Of a stretch of 42,651 nt of DNA, positions 25,052-36,100 are shown in pieces; positions within the stretch are counted from its first letter, which is position 1; each line of letters opens with the position of its first letter. Origin of the DNA: Hawksworthiomyces lignivorus. Lineage: Eukaryota > Ascomycota > Sordariomycetes > Ophiostomatales > Ophiostomataceae. The stretch lies in the NCBI GenBank assembly GCA_002917075.1, contig NTMA01000156.1, positions 1 to 42,651 on the forward strand. Reading direction: 5' to 3'. The position numbers and the translations under genes are program-made. The notes below the pieces were generated by a model. It saw only the letters and a program-made list of their open reading frames with translations, searched no databases and had not been told where the DNA came from.

Positions 25052-27313
25052 AGAAAGAAGGGGGGGGGGGAGGAGAGGTTGCACAGGAGGGCAGGAGGCT
25101 CTCTCACACGATATCAGGTGTTCTTACGCAAGTCAATTCGCATCATATCGGAGTTCAAGTCCATTTTTTTACCATTGCTTTTTTTCTTTCTTTTTTTTTT
25201 TTTCTTTTTGCGGTTTGCAATTTTCAAAATACAGTATGAGACCTTACAGAACGAGAGCGGAAGTCTCACGGTGGAGTTTTGTCGGCAGCACTGTACGTGG
25301 ACCACATGAGGGCAGCATAAGTGGGATCCCAGGCAAAGTATGAAATGAAGGTTACATCTGGCAGAGAGCGCAGTACAATACGTCCACGATATGTAAAATA
25401 GCTGGTCTTCATGTCGTCGACGTGTTGAGCGTCTATTTTGTAGACGACCATGAAAGTCTGATAAATTCCAACTCTACGTTGCGTTATAAATCTAATTCGG
25501 TCGTCTTTTCTTGCTACTTCAAACTATTGAAATTGTCTCTTACATGTTGAATCTTCTTGTGCTATCTGTTCTCGCAAAATGATGTCCAAGACCGGCTGCT
25601 CTGCAGGCTGAAAACGAGCGTGCCCATTTTTTCTCTCGAGTTCCTAGCCACTATGCCACGTCATGCCGTTGAGATCGAAACACGGAAACACAGTGAAAAT
25701 CATAAACAACACCAGCGAGGTGTGCTAGGAAATAGTAAAAATAAAAGAAACAAAAAATGATTTGTGGCGGCTGAAAAGGAAAATAGAAGAGAGGGGGGGG
25801 GGGGTGGTCAAGTAAAAGCATAAGAGTTTCCATTTGTCGTTGAGGCCTTCTTGCGGTCCCCTTGTTTATTTTCTCTCTATCCCAGAGCCTCATTCGGATT
25901 TTCTCGCTCCCTTTTTTGGCTTATAGCTGGCCTTGACCTGATCAACTTGCACAGAAGCTCAAATACAAACCGAATATGGCCAATTGTTTCTTTACTTGTC
26001 TGTGCCGTCTCGGCGTCTCTGGGCAATGGGCTTGGCTAGTTTGAATTTTCGTCTTGGAATGTCTTCTTCTCTTCGGACTTCGCGCTTCGTTGAATCCTTT
26101 TCTCTCAGCCTTTTGTGAGCCGAGTCTTTATTATAGGACTCTATATCACCCCATAACCATTCTCAGTTTCTAATGACGAATGCAAACGAAGCAGAGCAGA
26201 AAATAAGAAAAGTAGTGCAGCCGTCTCGCATTCCTGCGTTCCATTCACAAAATGCCGTGGCGAATGAGATCAACGAATACACGACTTACACAAACTACCA
26301 ACAAGAGATTAAAAAACAATGCTTAAGCGCCTCATCGTACCTTTTTTCAGATCTCGGTGCCTCTTTATACCTGCAGAGTCTAGATTTTGTTATGCTTCTT
26401 GCAGCAACGCATCTAAGCTCTGTCATGAGACGTGGCCGCCTCGCCCATCCAAGCATTTTCTATAACAGCAAGGCCTATCGTGGTCCAGATTCTCTTCTCG
26501 CCCAGATCGTCCTGGCTTGGGGTGAACCCGCTGGGGTTTCTGCCCGCCTCTCCATCCCTCTTTATTCGGCCGTAGGCAGATGTAAATTAAATTGAAAGTC
26601 ATCCCCCTCTGCCCTTTTTGTCTTTACCCCAAATCACCAACAACAGCATTTCAGCCTGATTTAAGACTACCTCCGAACCTCTGGTCATCTCCAAGGCGCT
26701 TCGTTCTTAGCTGCAGCAGCTGTGCCCCGTCCTGCAGCTCCTTCGAGTCGTTCATCCTGGGGGCCTCTCCTCCTTTTATGAAGAAAGGTTGAGAACAATA
26801 ACTGCACCTGTTTGTGGGGCGCCATAAATAGCCCATAGAACGGCCCTTTAAGACTGGGGACAGCGAGGAAGCAGAGACGCAAAGAGCTCGTTCCCCAAGA
26901 CCCTTGTGCTTTTTAAGTTAATTGTATTTTTCTGTCGTTCTTGGAAATTGCCCCGTCGTCGGTGTGTCGTACCCTGCATATGTAGCCTCGCCGCTCTCGA
27001 GCAGCCAGGCTTTCTCTCTTTCTGTTCTTTATTCCTTTCTTACACCACTTACATGCGCCACATCCGTCGGGATGCATCACCATGAAACAATTTGAACGTC
27101 TTTTCTACTAGTTATTATAATTAATGTTCTTCTCTCTACGGCACTTTTTCTCTGACGTTTGCCATCTGATATTCTTGACATATAAGAGGACATGACATAG
27201 CTGCGTAACGTCATACATATTTGGCCCATAAGTACCTCGACGGCTTCCCCCTTGAATGCAGTCGCACAACACGCTGAGCCAAGTATTTCTTCATCCTCCT
27301 TGCCGAAAGTATT
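25052..27313. other. Gene-free spacer of 2.3 kb
   Basis: Contains the 3' flank of the preceding gene (G run near 25061 and T-rich runs at 25165-25210), a 12-nt G run at 25793-25804, and the upstream region of the protease gene. A 140-codon open frame at 26173-26595 has no coding character that I can recognise. No RNA gene is seen. Confidence 0.55.
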
Positions 27314-28932
27314 ATGGCGCCCGTATACATGTCGCACACTTCAGCTCTTCTGCTGCTGTTAGCAGGCAGTGCTCTCGTTAATGCAGAACCCGCCAAAGGT
27401 CCCGTGGCTTTTCCAATCACACTAGCGATACGAGAAAGACATTTGTCCAAGCGCAATGCGGACATCGCATTGACGAACATTACGTCCGTTGCGTATCTCG
27501 TAACATGTAAGAGATTCTGGTTCTTAGCTTCTACTTTTTTTCATTTGCATGGTTTTTTCAGCTCTGCTATTCTTTTTTGGCTTGTCTTCTGCTTCTAACA
27601 CATTTCGCCATAGTAAGTATTGGAACACCTGGCCAAAGGGTCCAGGTGGTGGTGGACACGGGCTCCGACGAGCTCTGGGTCAATCCCAGCTGCGATGACG
27701 TCGACGGCGGCGACAGCGATGAGGAGCGTGTATGCATGCAGAGCGGCCACTACACGCCGAGCCTCTCGAGCTCCAGCAAGGAGCTGGACAGCAGCAACCA
27801 CATCAGGTACGGTAAGGGCCACGTATCAGTCAACTACTACAACGATACGATTTCGCAGCCCGACAGCGGCATCACGCTGAAGCCGATCCAGTTCGGCGTG
27901 GCTCGCCAAAGCGAGGATCTCTCCGAGGGCATCCTGGGGCTCGGGTTCAGCAAGAACTCCAACTACACCAACTTTGTCGACGCGGTCGCCCAGCAGAAGG
28001 CGGCGGGCGGCCCGGGCCGCGTCTTCAGCATCGCGCTGGGCCCTTCGCGCCAGGCCAACGCCGGCACGCTCGTGCTCGGCGGCCTCGACACGAACAAGTT
28101 CACGGGCAAGATGGCGCCGGTGCCGATCCTGGCGCCGGCGTCGCTGCGGGACCCCATGCTGCGGTACTGGGTGCAGCTGGACTCGATCGGGTTCACCAGC
28201 CACAACGGCACCAGCAGCAGCAGCGGCGGCGGCGGCGGCGGCGGCGGCCACGCGGTCAGCAGCCGCACGTACCCCGACTCGGGCGGCCCCGTGGTGCTGG
28301 ACACGGGCTCGTCGCTGTCGATCCTGCCCGAGGACGTGATTGCGCGGCTGGTGCAGGACCTGGGGGCGGTGCCGGCCAAGAACAACGACCAGTCGACGCC
28401 GGCAACCATGTACCAGGTGCCGTGCAAGAACGTGGGGCTGGGCCACAAGGACGACCGCGACAGCCAGATGGCCGCCATGAGCACGGTCGACTTCTCCTTC
28501 AACGGCGGCGCCGCCGTCATCCACGTGCCGCTCTCCGAGTTCGCCCTGCAGTACACCGCCGACATCTGCTTCCTGGGCGCCATGGCCTACGACACGGGCA
28601 TGGACCTGACCACCCTGCTGGGCGCCACCTTTCTGCGCGGCGCCTACGTCGTCTTCGACCAGTCCGCCAACAGCGTCTTCATGGCCCCCTACGCCTCCTG
28701 CAACGGCGGCGGCGCCAACCTGCAGCCGCTCGCCTCCGCCCCGCCCGGCGCCGCCGCCAACATCACGGGCGCCTGCTCAGCCGCCGACAGCCTGGCCAAC
28801 GGCGGCGGCGAGAACATTACCGATCCGGACAGCGGCAAGAAGAGCAACAGGGGCCTCCGCAGCGGCGGCCATGTCTCGCTCGCAGCCGTGCTTCTCACCG
28901 CCCTCCCTCTCGCCGGCATGTTCCTATTGTGA
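27314..28932 (+). CDS. GPI-anchored pepsin-family aspartic protease (yapsin-like), 503 aa
   Basis: Exons are 27314-27506 and 27614-28932 (1512 nt). The 107-nt intron has a CTAAC branch site and interrupts the conserved YLVT-x-SIGTPGQ motif. The product is a secreted aspartic endopeptidase of family A1. A signal peptide (hydrophobic core about 10-20, likely cut after ALVNA) and a short pro-region with a basic KR pair precede the mature enzyme. The two catalytic motifs are DTGS at 79-82 (VVVDTGSDELWV) and DTGS at 294-297 (VVLDTGSSLSILP). Supporting motifs are EGILGLGF, TLVLGGLD and FLRGAYVVFD. A glycine run sits in a loop before the second active-site Asp. The end has a Ser/Asn/Gly-rich region followed by a hydrophobic tail (HVSLAAVLLTALPLAGMFLL), as expected for a GPI signal, which places the enzyme on the plasma membrane or cell wall. 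An in-frame ATG at residue 6 is an alternative start. Confidence 0.95.
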
Positions 28933-29363
28933 GAGAACAAGAGAATGAGGGTCTTCTATGGCAAAGAGCTAGGGGTTTTGGCCGCGGACAGCAGTATGGG
29001 ATTATTTACTCCTTAGTTTTTTTTTCTTTTTTTTTGAGATTTTTTCCAGCATTGTCTTTCATTCATCTAGATGTTTAAGTAATATACAATTTCAAGCAAT
29101 ACCCCCATATATATCTATCTCATCACAAGATACTGTATGTTTTCTTTGTCTTTGACATACTTTGTGGGACGTCTTCTTGGTACAAAGAAAAACACGTGAT
29201 TGGTCCGACACAGCTCAGCCACGCAAGCATCTGTTTGGCGGCCGCCACTGGAACTATACAAAAAGGCCGTTCCCGCCCATCCGACATCATTTGCATATTT
29301 ATTCGTCCGACTTTCATCGCCAGCCGTCCATTTAACTACGCATTGTCCGGCAGGGCCACCAAG
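28933..29363. promoter_or_regulatory. Protease 3' flank and SH3-gene promoter
   Basis: T-rich 3' flank near 29017-29045. The upstream region of the SH3 gene contains CACGTG overlapping an inverted CCAAT box (CACGTGATTGG, 29193-29203), 161 bases before the chosen start codon. No other gene. Confidence 0.6.
29193..29203 (+). promoter_or_regulatory. CACGTG plus inverted CCAAT composite element
   Basis: CACGTG is followed directly by ATTGG, the complement of CCAAT. CACGTG is the core site of bHLH factors such as Cbf1/Pho4, and CCAAT that of the HAP/CBC complex. That this site works on the SH3 gene is inferred from position only. Confidence 0.5.
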
Positions 29364-30495
29364 ATGTATTCCTCAGGTTCGTCTTCAGCGGCTACGGGCG
29401 AGTCTACTCGCCAGAAAGCCATGGACGTCAATCGCTCTCTCCGGACGATCAAGACTGTATGCTCGGGCGCTTCGATACCCAAAAGGGGGGCTGCAGGGTT
29501 GTTTAGTTGGCTGACAAAGGGAACAGGAACTCGAGAAGCTGCTAGAAAAGGGGGCCATCAACGATGACGACTTCAACAGCATTCACGATCTCCTGCCGCA
29601 AGAATGGAGCCTGCGCGGCGGCGGACCCTCTCCGGCGCCAGCAGCCAAGCTTCCACCGGCTCTTCCCATTCGCAACAACCCGCACCAGGCCGCTTCTGCG
29701 GTGCCGTCCCCTCCGCCGACGGAGGCCAGCGACCGAGAGAGCCTACGCAGGGGCGCTACAAGCCCCGCGGCTCCAACAGGCCGCAGCAGCGAGCCGCAGC
29801 CCGCCGCCCCAGGCGGCGATAGCGACGGCCGCACCGCCATCGGCTACGCCACGGCCCTGTACAATTACGACGCACCCAATGACGGAGACGTGGCGTTTGC
29901 GCGCGGCGAGGCCATCGCCGTCTACAGCCAGGTGAACACCGACTGGTGGCTGGGCCGCAACGTCCGCACGGGCAGCATGGGCATCTTCCCGCGGCAGTAT
30001 GTCAAGCCGGAGGCGGCGCTGGCCGAGCTGGAGCGCTCCGGCCGGCTGCCGTCGGCCGATGAGGCCCCCGCCGCCGCAGATGGCGGCCGCAACAGCAACA
30101 GCAGAGATGACAGCAGAGACAGCAGCCGCAGCCACGGCCACGGCCACGGCCACAGCCAGGGCCCGCCGTCGTACTACGACCAGTACGGCAACCCGCCCCC
30201 GCAGCAGCAGCAGTACTACGGCTCCGACCCCAAGTATCCGCCACCGCAGCAGCAGCAGCCGTATGGCCAACCGCCGTACGGCCAACCGCAGTACGGCCAG
30301 CAGCCGTACCCGCAGCAGCAGCAGCAGCAGCAGTATGCGGGGCCCAGCGACGGCCCGCCGCCGCCGCAGCAGCCCCAGCAGGGCAACGACCAGATGAAGA
30401 ACACGGGCAAAAAGATCGGCGGCAAGCTGGGCAATGCTTTCGTCACGGGCGTCGGTTTTGCTGCTGGTGCCGAGCTTGTCGGGGCGATTCTATAA
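29364..30495 (+). CDS. SH3-domain protein of the Lsb1/Pin3 type with prion-like tail, 353 aa
   Basis: Exons are 29364-29456 and 29527-30495 (1062 nt), with a 70-nt intron (branch CTGAC). The N-terminal motif NRSLRTIKTELEKLLEKGAI crosses the splice site and is typical of the fungal Lsb1/Lsb2(Pin3) family. These proteins bind the Arp2/3 activator Las17/WASP and modulate actin patches and prion formation. The SH3 domain spans about 137-191 (ALYNYDAPNDGDVAF, DWWLGRN, GIFPRQYV) with the usual ALYDY-, WW- and P-Y-type ligand residues. After it come His/Ser-rich sequence and Gln/Tyr/Gly/Pro repeats (YGQPPYGQPQYGQQ type). The last 30 residues (GKKIGGKLGN, then AFVTGVGFAAGAELVGAIL) are a glycine-rich hydrophobic tail resembling that of the yeast proteins. 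An in-frame ATG at 29421 (residue 20) could also be the start. Actin role is inferred from the family. Confidence 0.92.
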
Positions 30496-31224
30496 TGGCA
30501 GACTCATCGTTCTGCTTTGGTCGACTTTTCTTTTGTTTTCTTTCGCGTTGTGCATAGCTATGATAGCGAATCAACTCCTGGGTATTTGGGAACTACTTTA
30601 ATTTATTAGAATAAATTGTCTTGTTTCTTTCTTTTGATATATGAAAAAGCAAATCTTAGCAAACCACTGAAGAATTTAGATTTGGTGGCACTGAAAATCG
30701 TCAGCACTGCTTCAGTGCCATTGGCAACATAGAGCTCTGAATTTCATGAACACCCTGCACAGCAATACTGCTAGTTCTGTAGTGGCTGCGCCTGTTGTCC
30801 TGAGACTAGCTATTTCAGCTATGTGGACGAGTATTGCGGTACAGCAGTACGGTGAGGACCTTCAGACGATCGTCCAGACAAGATCCACCACTAGAGGCTA
30901 CGCGCTATGAGAGCAGGAGAGTGATACCTGATAGCAGCTCCCTTCAGTTGTCTCTGTTGTCTCCTATCAAGTTTTCATACAAGAGCATCGGGGGGTCTGT
31001 ATAAGGCCACGACGGAAAACACCAGGAATTCTAGGCGGAATTCAAGACAAGCAATTCTTTCAATTATTATCAGAGAGCATCGTAAATTTGGTACGGAGTC
31101 ACAGAATATTAACTAAAAATCAAAGATCTCGCTCCTTTCTAGTGTGTCTTACTCTTTCCTTCATTCTAGCCATCCTATTACCTAACTAAACTTGTCGTTT
31201 CGCCAATCTATTGTTTTCATTTTT
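30496..31224. other. Convergent 3' flanks with a 10-bp perfect hairpin
   Basis: 3' flanks of the SH3 gene and of the minus-strand gene at 31225. Contains a strong hairpin at 30686-30720 and one TACGGAGT copy at 31092-31099. No gene is supported. Confidence 0.6.
30686..30720. repeat. Inverted repeat with 10-bp perfect arms
   Basis: TGGCACTGAA at 30686-30695 pairs with TTCAGTGCCA at 30711-30720 across a 15-nt loop. It lies about 190 bases after the SH3 gene stop, so it may fall in or near the 3' UTR. Confidence 0.9.
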
Positions 31225-33105
31225 CTAAACCATGACAAAATCGTTTCGGTCGTGAGAGCTCTTGGACTTGGTGCTGGCGTGCTTATTCTTCTTGCTCTTC
31301 TTCTGATGGCTGTGAGAGACAGTCTTCTTTGCCTTTTTCTTGCTGCTGCTGCGACCCTCCTTGGTCCAGCCTTCGGAATCATCATCTGAGCCGCTGGCCG
31401 AATCAGAGTCTGACCCAGAGCCTGAATAAATAGCAGCATCAGAACCGGCTTCCTCATCTGAATGTACAGCCACCGACCTGGTCTCCGAGCCTGAGCCGGA
31501 GTCTGAATCAGAGTCAGAGCCAGATTCTGAATCTGAGTTCGACTTGTCGCTGATCGTGTCCCAGTCCCACTTCTTTGCCTTGCGGCCTCTAGTCTCGCTG
31601 GTGTCCTTTTTCTTGCTACTTCTGCTGCTCTTGCAGGCCTTGCAGGCCTTGCAGCTGCTGCTCTTCTTGCTCTTGCGGCTGCAGGCGCACTTCTTCTTGT
31701 ACTTCTTCCTCTGCTCCTCACTTCCGCCGTCGCTCTCGCTGTCGTCTGTGCCGCTGCCGCTGCCGCTGCCGCTGTCGTCGTCTGTGGCGCAGCCGGCGAC
31801 AACGCTGCGGTCGGTCTCGCTGTCGGACAAGATCGTCTCTCTGTCCGAGATCGAGCCGGGAGACAGGCGCGGCTTGCTCGACCAAGGCGCCTGCGACGCG
31901 CCGCCCATCCACCGCGGGCGGCCAAACGGTCCCGTTGCGTGGCGCGAACCAGGCGGTAGCATGTACGGCTGAGCCGGCCGGAAGGCCGGCGGACGGGCGG
32001 GCACCACAGGGCCGGGACCGCCCAAGCGCAGCGCGCCGTTGTTGTTATTGCTGTTATTGTTGTTGATGTTATTTGTATACGCCCATGGCGGCCGAGGCGG
32101 CTGGCTGCTGCGCATGTTTGCATTGGCCGCGGGCCAGTGGCGGCCGCCGCCCGGCGCAAGCGGCGGCGGCGGGCCCATGCTCCTCGCAGCGCCGGGGGCT
32201 GCTGCGGTCGCCGCTGCGGCTGCTGGCGGCGCGGCGCGGTGCAGCGACGCGCCCGACAGCTCGAGCATGGTGAGGACCTGGCTGTAGCTCAGGGCGCTGA
32301 GGCGGGACGCCGTGAGAACCATGCCCTTGGACCCCAGGCCCCAGGCGGCCGTCGAGCAGACGATGACGGGGACGCTGTTGTCCGAGATGGGGCGCGCGTA
32401 CGAGAAGGCCGACTCGGGAGCTATGAGGCGCACAATCTCAAACAGGCGCTCGGGCGTCATCGAGTCGCTGTCAAAGGCGCCGTTGAAGTACTCCTCGCGC
32501 ATCTCCGTGATGGCTCTTTTGGGGGCCGCGGAGGGGCGAGCAGGGGACGGGAACAGCGGCGGCTGGGCGGAGACAGCGCCGCTGGTGCTCGCGTAGTTAG
32601 GACCAAAGGCACCCTGGGGGCGGCCCGCAAAACAACTGGCAGTTGGCCGGGCCGGAGCAGGGCCGAAACCCGCGTTGGGCCCGCTTATGGGCCTGCTAGG
32701 CGTGAAAGTGCTTGCCGGGCTGGGGGCCACGCTTGTCGCACCGCCGGCAGCCGGCGGTGCAGCAGGAGCCTGCGCCTGCGCCAAAAGCTTCGACACAGCA
32801 ATGGTGATTTCGACGCCGCGGCCGGCCACGCTGGTAGAACTCGGCCGGGCCAGCCCCAGATGAGCCTCGACCTTGTCCATGCTGTCCAGCATGATGTTCT
32901 TGATGCTCCAGCCTGCGCCCGCAATGTCTCTGATCGGAGAGAAAGGCGCCAGCTGGCCATCTTCCAGGGCACGCAGAAAGCGTACAAAATTGGCCGTCAT
33001 GTCGGCGCTGTCAAGGCCGAGGACAGGCAAGAGAGCTGCATTGTACCAGAACTGGAACACCTGCATGAGGAAGACATTCAGCGGCTCTCGTACGTCGAAA
33101 TCCAT
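31225..33105 (-). CDS. Unrecognised protein with Ser/Asp/Lys-rich, Cys-containing tail, 626 aa
   Basis: One continuous frame from ATG at 33105 to TGA at 31225-31227. I do not recognise the family. Residues 1-85 look folded and hydrophobic (VREPLNVFLMQVFQFWYNAALLPVLGL, then SIKNIMLDSMDKVEAHLGL). Pro/Ala-rich linkers follow. A second ordered block lies at about 198-300 (EMREEYFNGAF, ERLFEIVRLIAPESAFSYARPISDNSVPVIVCSTAAWGLGSKGMVL, SYSQVLTMLELSG). An Asn run follows near 355. From about residue 435 to the end the protein alternates acidic Ser/Asp/Gly repeats with Lys/Ser/Arg blocks and includes CACSRK and CKACKACK, so it is probably nuclear and disordered there. The frame stays open upstream to an ATG at 33204. 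A possible 3' splice site (TTTCACAG) lies between the two, so I prefer 33105 with an intron or leader upstream, though a longer N-terminus is possible. Confidence 0.78.
   Translation of the reverse strand: MDFDVREPLNVFLMQVFQFWYNAALLPVLGLDSADMTANFVRFLRALEDGQLAPFSPIRDIAGAGWSIKNIMLDSMDKVEAHLGLARPSSTSVAGRGVEITIAVSKLLAQAQAPAAPPAAGGATSVAPSPASTFTPSRPISGPNAGFGPAPARPTASCFAGRPQGAFGPNYASTSGAVSAQPPLFPSPARPSAAPKRAITEMREEYFNGAFDSDSMTPERLFEIVRLIAPESAFSYARPISDNSVPVIVCSTAAWGLGSKGMVLTASRLSALSYSQVLTMLELSGASLHRAAPPAAAAATAAAPGAARSMGPPPPLAPGGGRHWPAANANMRSSQPPRPPWAYTNNINNNNSNNNNGALRLGGPGPVVPARPPAFRPAQPYMLPPGSRHATGPFGRPRWMGGASQAPWSSKPRLSPGSISDRETILSDSETDRSVVAGCATDDDSGSGSGSGTDDSESDGGSEEQRKKYKKKCACSRKSKKSSSCKACKACKSSRSSKKKDTSETRGRKAKKWDWDTISDKSNSDSESGSDSDSDSGSGSETRSVAVHSDEEAGSDAAIYSGSGSDSDSASGSDDDSEGWTKEGRSSSKKKAKKTVSHSHQKKSKKNKHASTKSKSSHDRNDFVMV
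31634..31662 (+). repeat. 9-bp repeat encoding the CKACKACK motif (antisense gene)
   Basis: TTGCAGGCC-type units in tandem; on the coding (minus) strand they give repeated Cys-Lys-Ala. This points to the Cys motif having grown by local duplication. Confidence 0.75.
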
Positions 33106-36100
33106 CGTGGCAGCAGTGGCAAGATCCAAAAATTCATGCGACTGTGAAATTATAATTGGAGGGAAGAAGAGGCTAAGAAGAGGAACTCTGCAATTGAGGG
33201 ACAATGTCTGCTGTCTTCAACTTTTCTACGGGGAAACGGCCGCCATGAGATATAAAAAGTGAGGAACAAGTAGAATCGGTCAGCACTTTATCTGTGCGCT
33301 GGGGGCGTGTGAGGAGAGAGGGTCAAATGTGACCAAGAAAATCAAGAAAGAAACGACGTCAACAAGAGAAACAAAATCAGATATGGGGATCCGCGGCAAT
33401 TAAATATCTGTGTCAGAAGGCGTCCGCCTGGACGGACGTTCTGCTTCTCTTCAATATTCGCCTTTGGTTCAAGCCCTGTATACGTGAATGGTATCTCTTT
33501 GGCCAACCTAGCCCATGCAGACAAGCAATTGCGCAGCATGGCTACAGGAAACTATCCAATAGACAGCAGAGCCAAGTGTTCCCAGCTTGCATCACAGATA
33601 TGTACATGGCTGTTCCCCCCTCCCATGCACATGTCCGCTCGTCATTAATCCTTTTCTTGTATTTTGTGACCTATTCCCTCTATCTAAGATCGTATCGTCG
33701 AGATATAAAACTCGGCTCCATTTCTTTGTCTTCATCCTCGTATCCGGGAAGTTTGTTCGCCATAATTACCTTTAATTTGCAGGCTCCCGGTCAGACAACA
33801 AAATTTTATGTCGTACATATTACAGAGAATTGCAAGCGGTAAGAGATAAGATCGAGGGAATGAGAACGGAAGAGAAAGGTCATGAAAGAGATCAATACCA
33901 CACAAAAAAAAAATGAATAAATTATGAAAAAGAGATGAAAGATTGGCTAATAAAATGTATGATAAAACAGGGACAAACAATGGCACGGCTGCAGCCATCA
34001 TAATCCGAGCAACTCACTAGACGATAATAAGGCGGGCTGCTTGCATTAGTAGAATAAGTAGACTCCCTTATTTCAGGTAGCTCTGGACTTCTTATCCTTC
34101 TAGATCGAATGAGGCTGCTTCTCTTTATGATGCAATGCCACGTCTACCTGTCCATGTGATTTATATTCCGCACTTCGCGATATTTTTGGGTATCTTCAAG
34201 ACAGTCTCGCTTTCATTTTCGTTATTTTAGGTCTTCCAATGGGAATCACCTAGATGCCGTCCTTTCCAATCTGTATCTTTAAACGTTTCTGTAACAAGGT
34301 CGATCAGGTGAAGATGGGGTGAAGATAGAACCATTCCATCTCGACGCGGTCCTCGCCGCGGTCTCTTCTTTTCAGCTGCTGAAGGCAACAGATCTATTGC
34401 TAGAAATAGCGGTGAGCACTGGGAGCAAAATGCATGGATGCGTCTAGTTTTTGGACTTGTGAGACTGCTCTGAAATGAAGCGAACAGACACAAAATTGAT
34501 GAGAGCCAACCGAGAGAAGCAGCAGGGAAGAGAACTAGGTGTCGGGTGACGCCTTGCATACTATGAGCTTGCAAGACAGTATACAACAACTTGCTGAATA
34601 CTTGGGCTGTAGTACCAATCGATATAATACTGTGGAACACAAAAGTCAAATGCAATTACGGATAGTTGGAGTTGGTATGAATGCTAAAATAGATCAGAGG
34701 TACAGGCAGCAAGAGGAAGTGGAGAGACGGTGAGCAGGGAAGCCGCATGTGAGTGGTTAGAGAACCGTGATGGGTGAGTAGTATCAAGCATGGTAAGGGC
34801 ATATGCGACATATGCTCGCCCGGAGTAGTGGAAGACGAGGTTTTAAAACAAGAGAGATAGCACAGGAAATCAAGACAAACAAGACAAGAACACAGAGATG
34901 ACAAAGATCATTCGAAACTGTTAAAAGAGATTTAAAGTTAGGAGATTCAAGACCCCCTTCTCCGGGACTTTTATAACAGTAAAAAGAAAAGAAAACCCAT
35001 TGACAAGCTGAGTCTGGGGACTGACCAGACAGTCATCTGCATGGAGGCTGTTGTTCATAACCAGTCAGATCTAGGAGAACAACGGCGGTCAAGATCAGGG
35101 AGCAGTTTTAGCTCTGCATCATGTAAGGAAGGGATGTTGAGGAAAGAAAGGCAAGGAGAAGGATTCAATGAGGGGGAACTTTCGCTGACAGCCGAAGATT
35201 TTAACTGGTTGAAATCAAAAAATAAGATTTTTGTTTGGTCGCCTCATTTTTTTTTTCCCTCTTCGCTCTATCCGTAGTTTTAGCGACTTCGGATCTCTAT
35301 GAGAAAAAAAAGGAGAGCACAGATTTACAAATGTTAAATCGTAATATTGACAAAAGAAAAATAAAGAAACAGGCAAAGAACCTGGTCTCAGCAGCTCATC
35401 TCGTATGACGTGATGTTTTAGTCAACAGCTTGTATTTCTTCATGATATCTCCCAAAGTATACTCGCTATCTTAGTTTGTCCTCCTCCACTCTGTCTCCAT
35501 GAGCTGCACAGTTGTGAATTCCACTATATAAAGATCAAGGGATGATTTATTCTTTTCTCTTTTCAACTTGCAGTCTGTTGTAGCGATTCATGAGACGCAC
35601 GGTATATACATACGTTGTGAGTAGAGATCAGACTTTTGCCTTGTACCAACTTAGAACGTCTGAGCATTTCCTTCTTCAGTCTCGTATCATATTGCTCGTC
35701 TTCAATGACGATGGAAAAGTAAACTACCAAAGCCAGACAACTCTCAGTGCCTAGATCAGCCTTTTTCGCAGATTTGGTCAGATAGGAGGTCTCCGTCTTT
35801 GACCCGGGAAACTCGGCTTCAACTTGTTTGACTTTTCTTACATTCATATCTTTTTATCTCTCTCACCACTAGTCTTATGACAGTGCTGCACGAGGTGCGG
35901 TTGCTTGCAGGTTGATGGTAACCAATTTCTTCGTGTAGGCATGGAGCAACAGATCATGATTTTACTTGCATTTTGCATTTTCAATGAGAATATTGAAAAT
36001 TTTCCGTCGTAACCGTGTGCACGAGCGGCTTGTGGTACATCTTGAAGTTCAAAGAGCAGAAATAAGAGAGAGAAGGCTGATCGTTTGCTTTACTGGCAAG

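Noticed and set aside
26173..26595. 140-codon plus-strand frame
   Set aside because: No motif, mixed codon usage, AT-richer than real genes here.
31182..32159. 325-codon minus-strand frame within the 31225-33105 gene
   Set aside because: Alternative frame of the same low-complexity region; composition is Arg/Ala-rich shadow.
32137..33147. 336-codon plus-strand frame
   Set aside because: Antisense shadow of the minus-strand gene; the minus frame has the more convincing protein sequence, with ordered blocks.
33106..33204. Longer N-terminus for the minus-strand gene starting at 33204
   Set aside because: The extra 33 residues include a likely 3' splice site (TTTCACAG); the downstream Met begins the sequence that looks protein-like. 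Not fully excluded.
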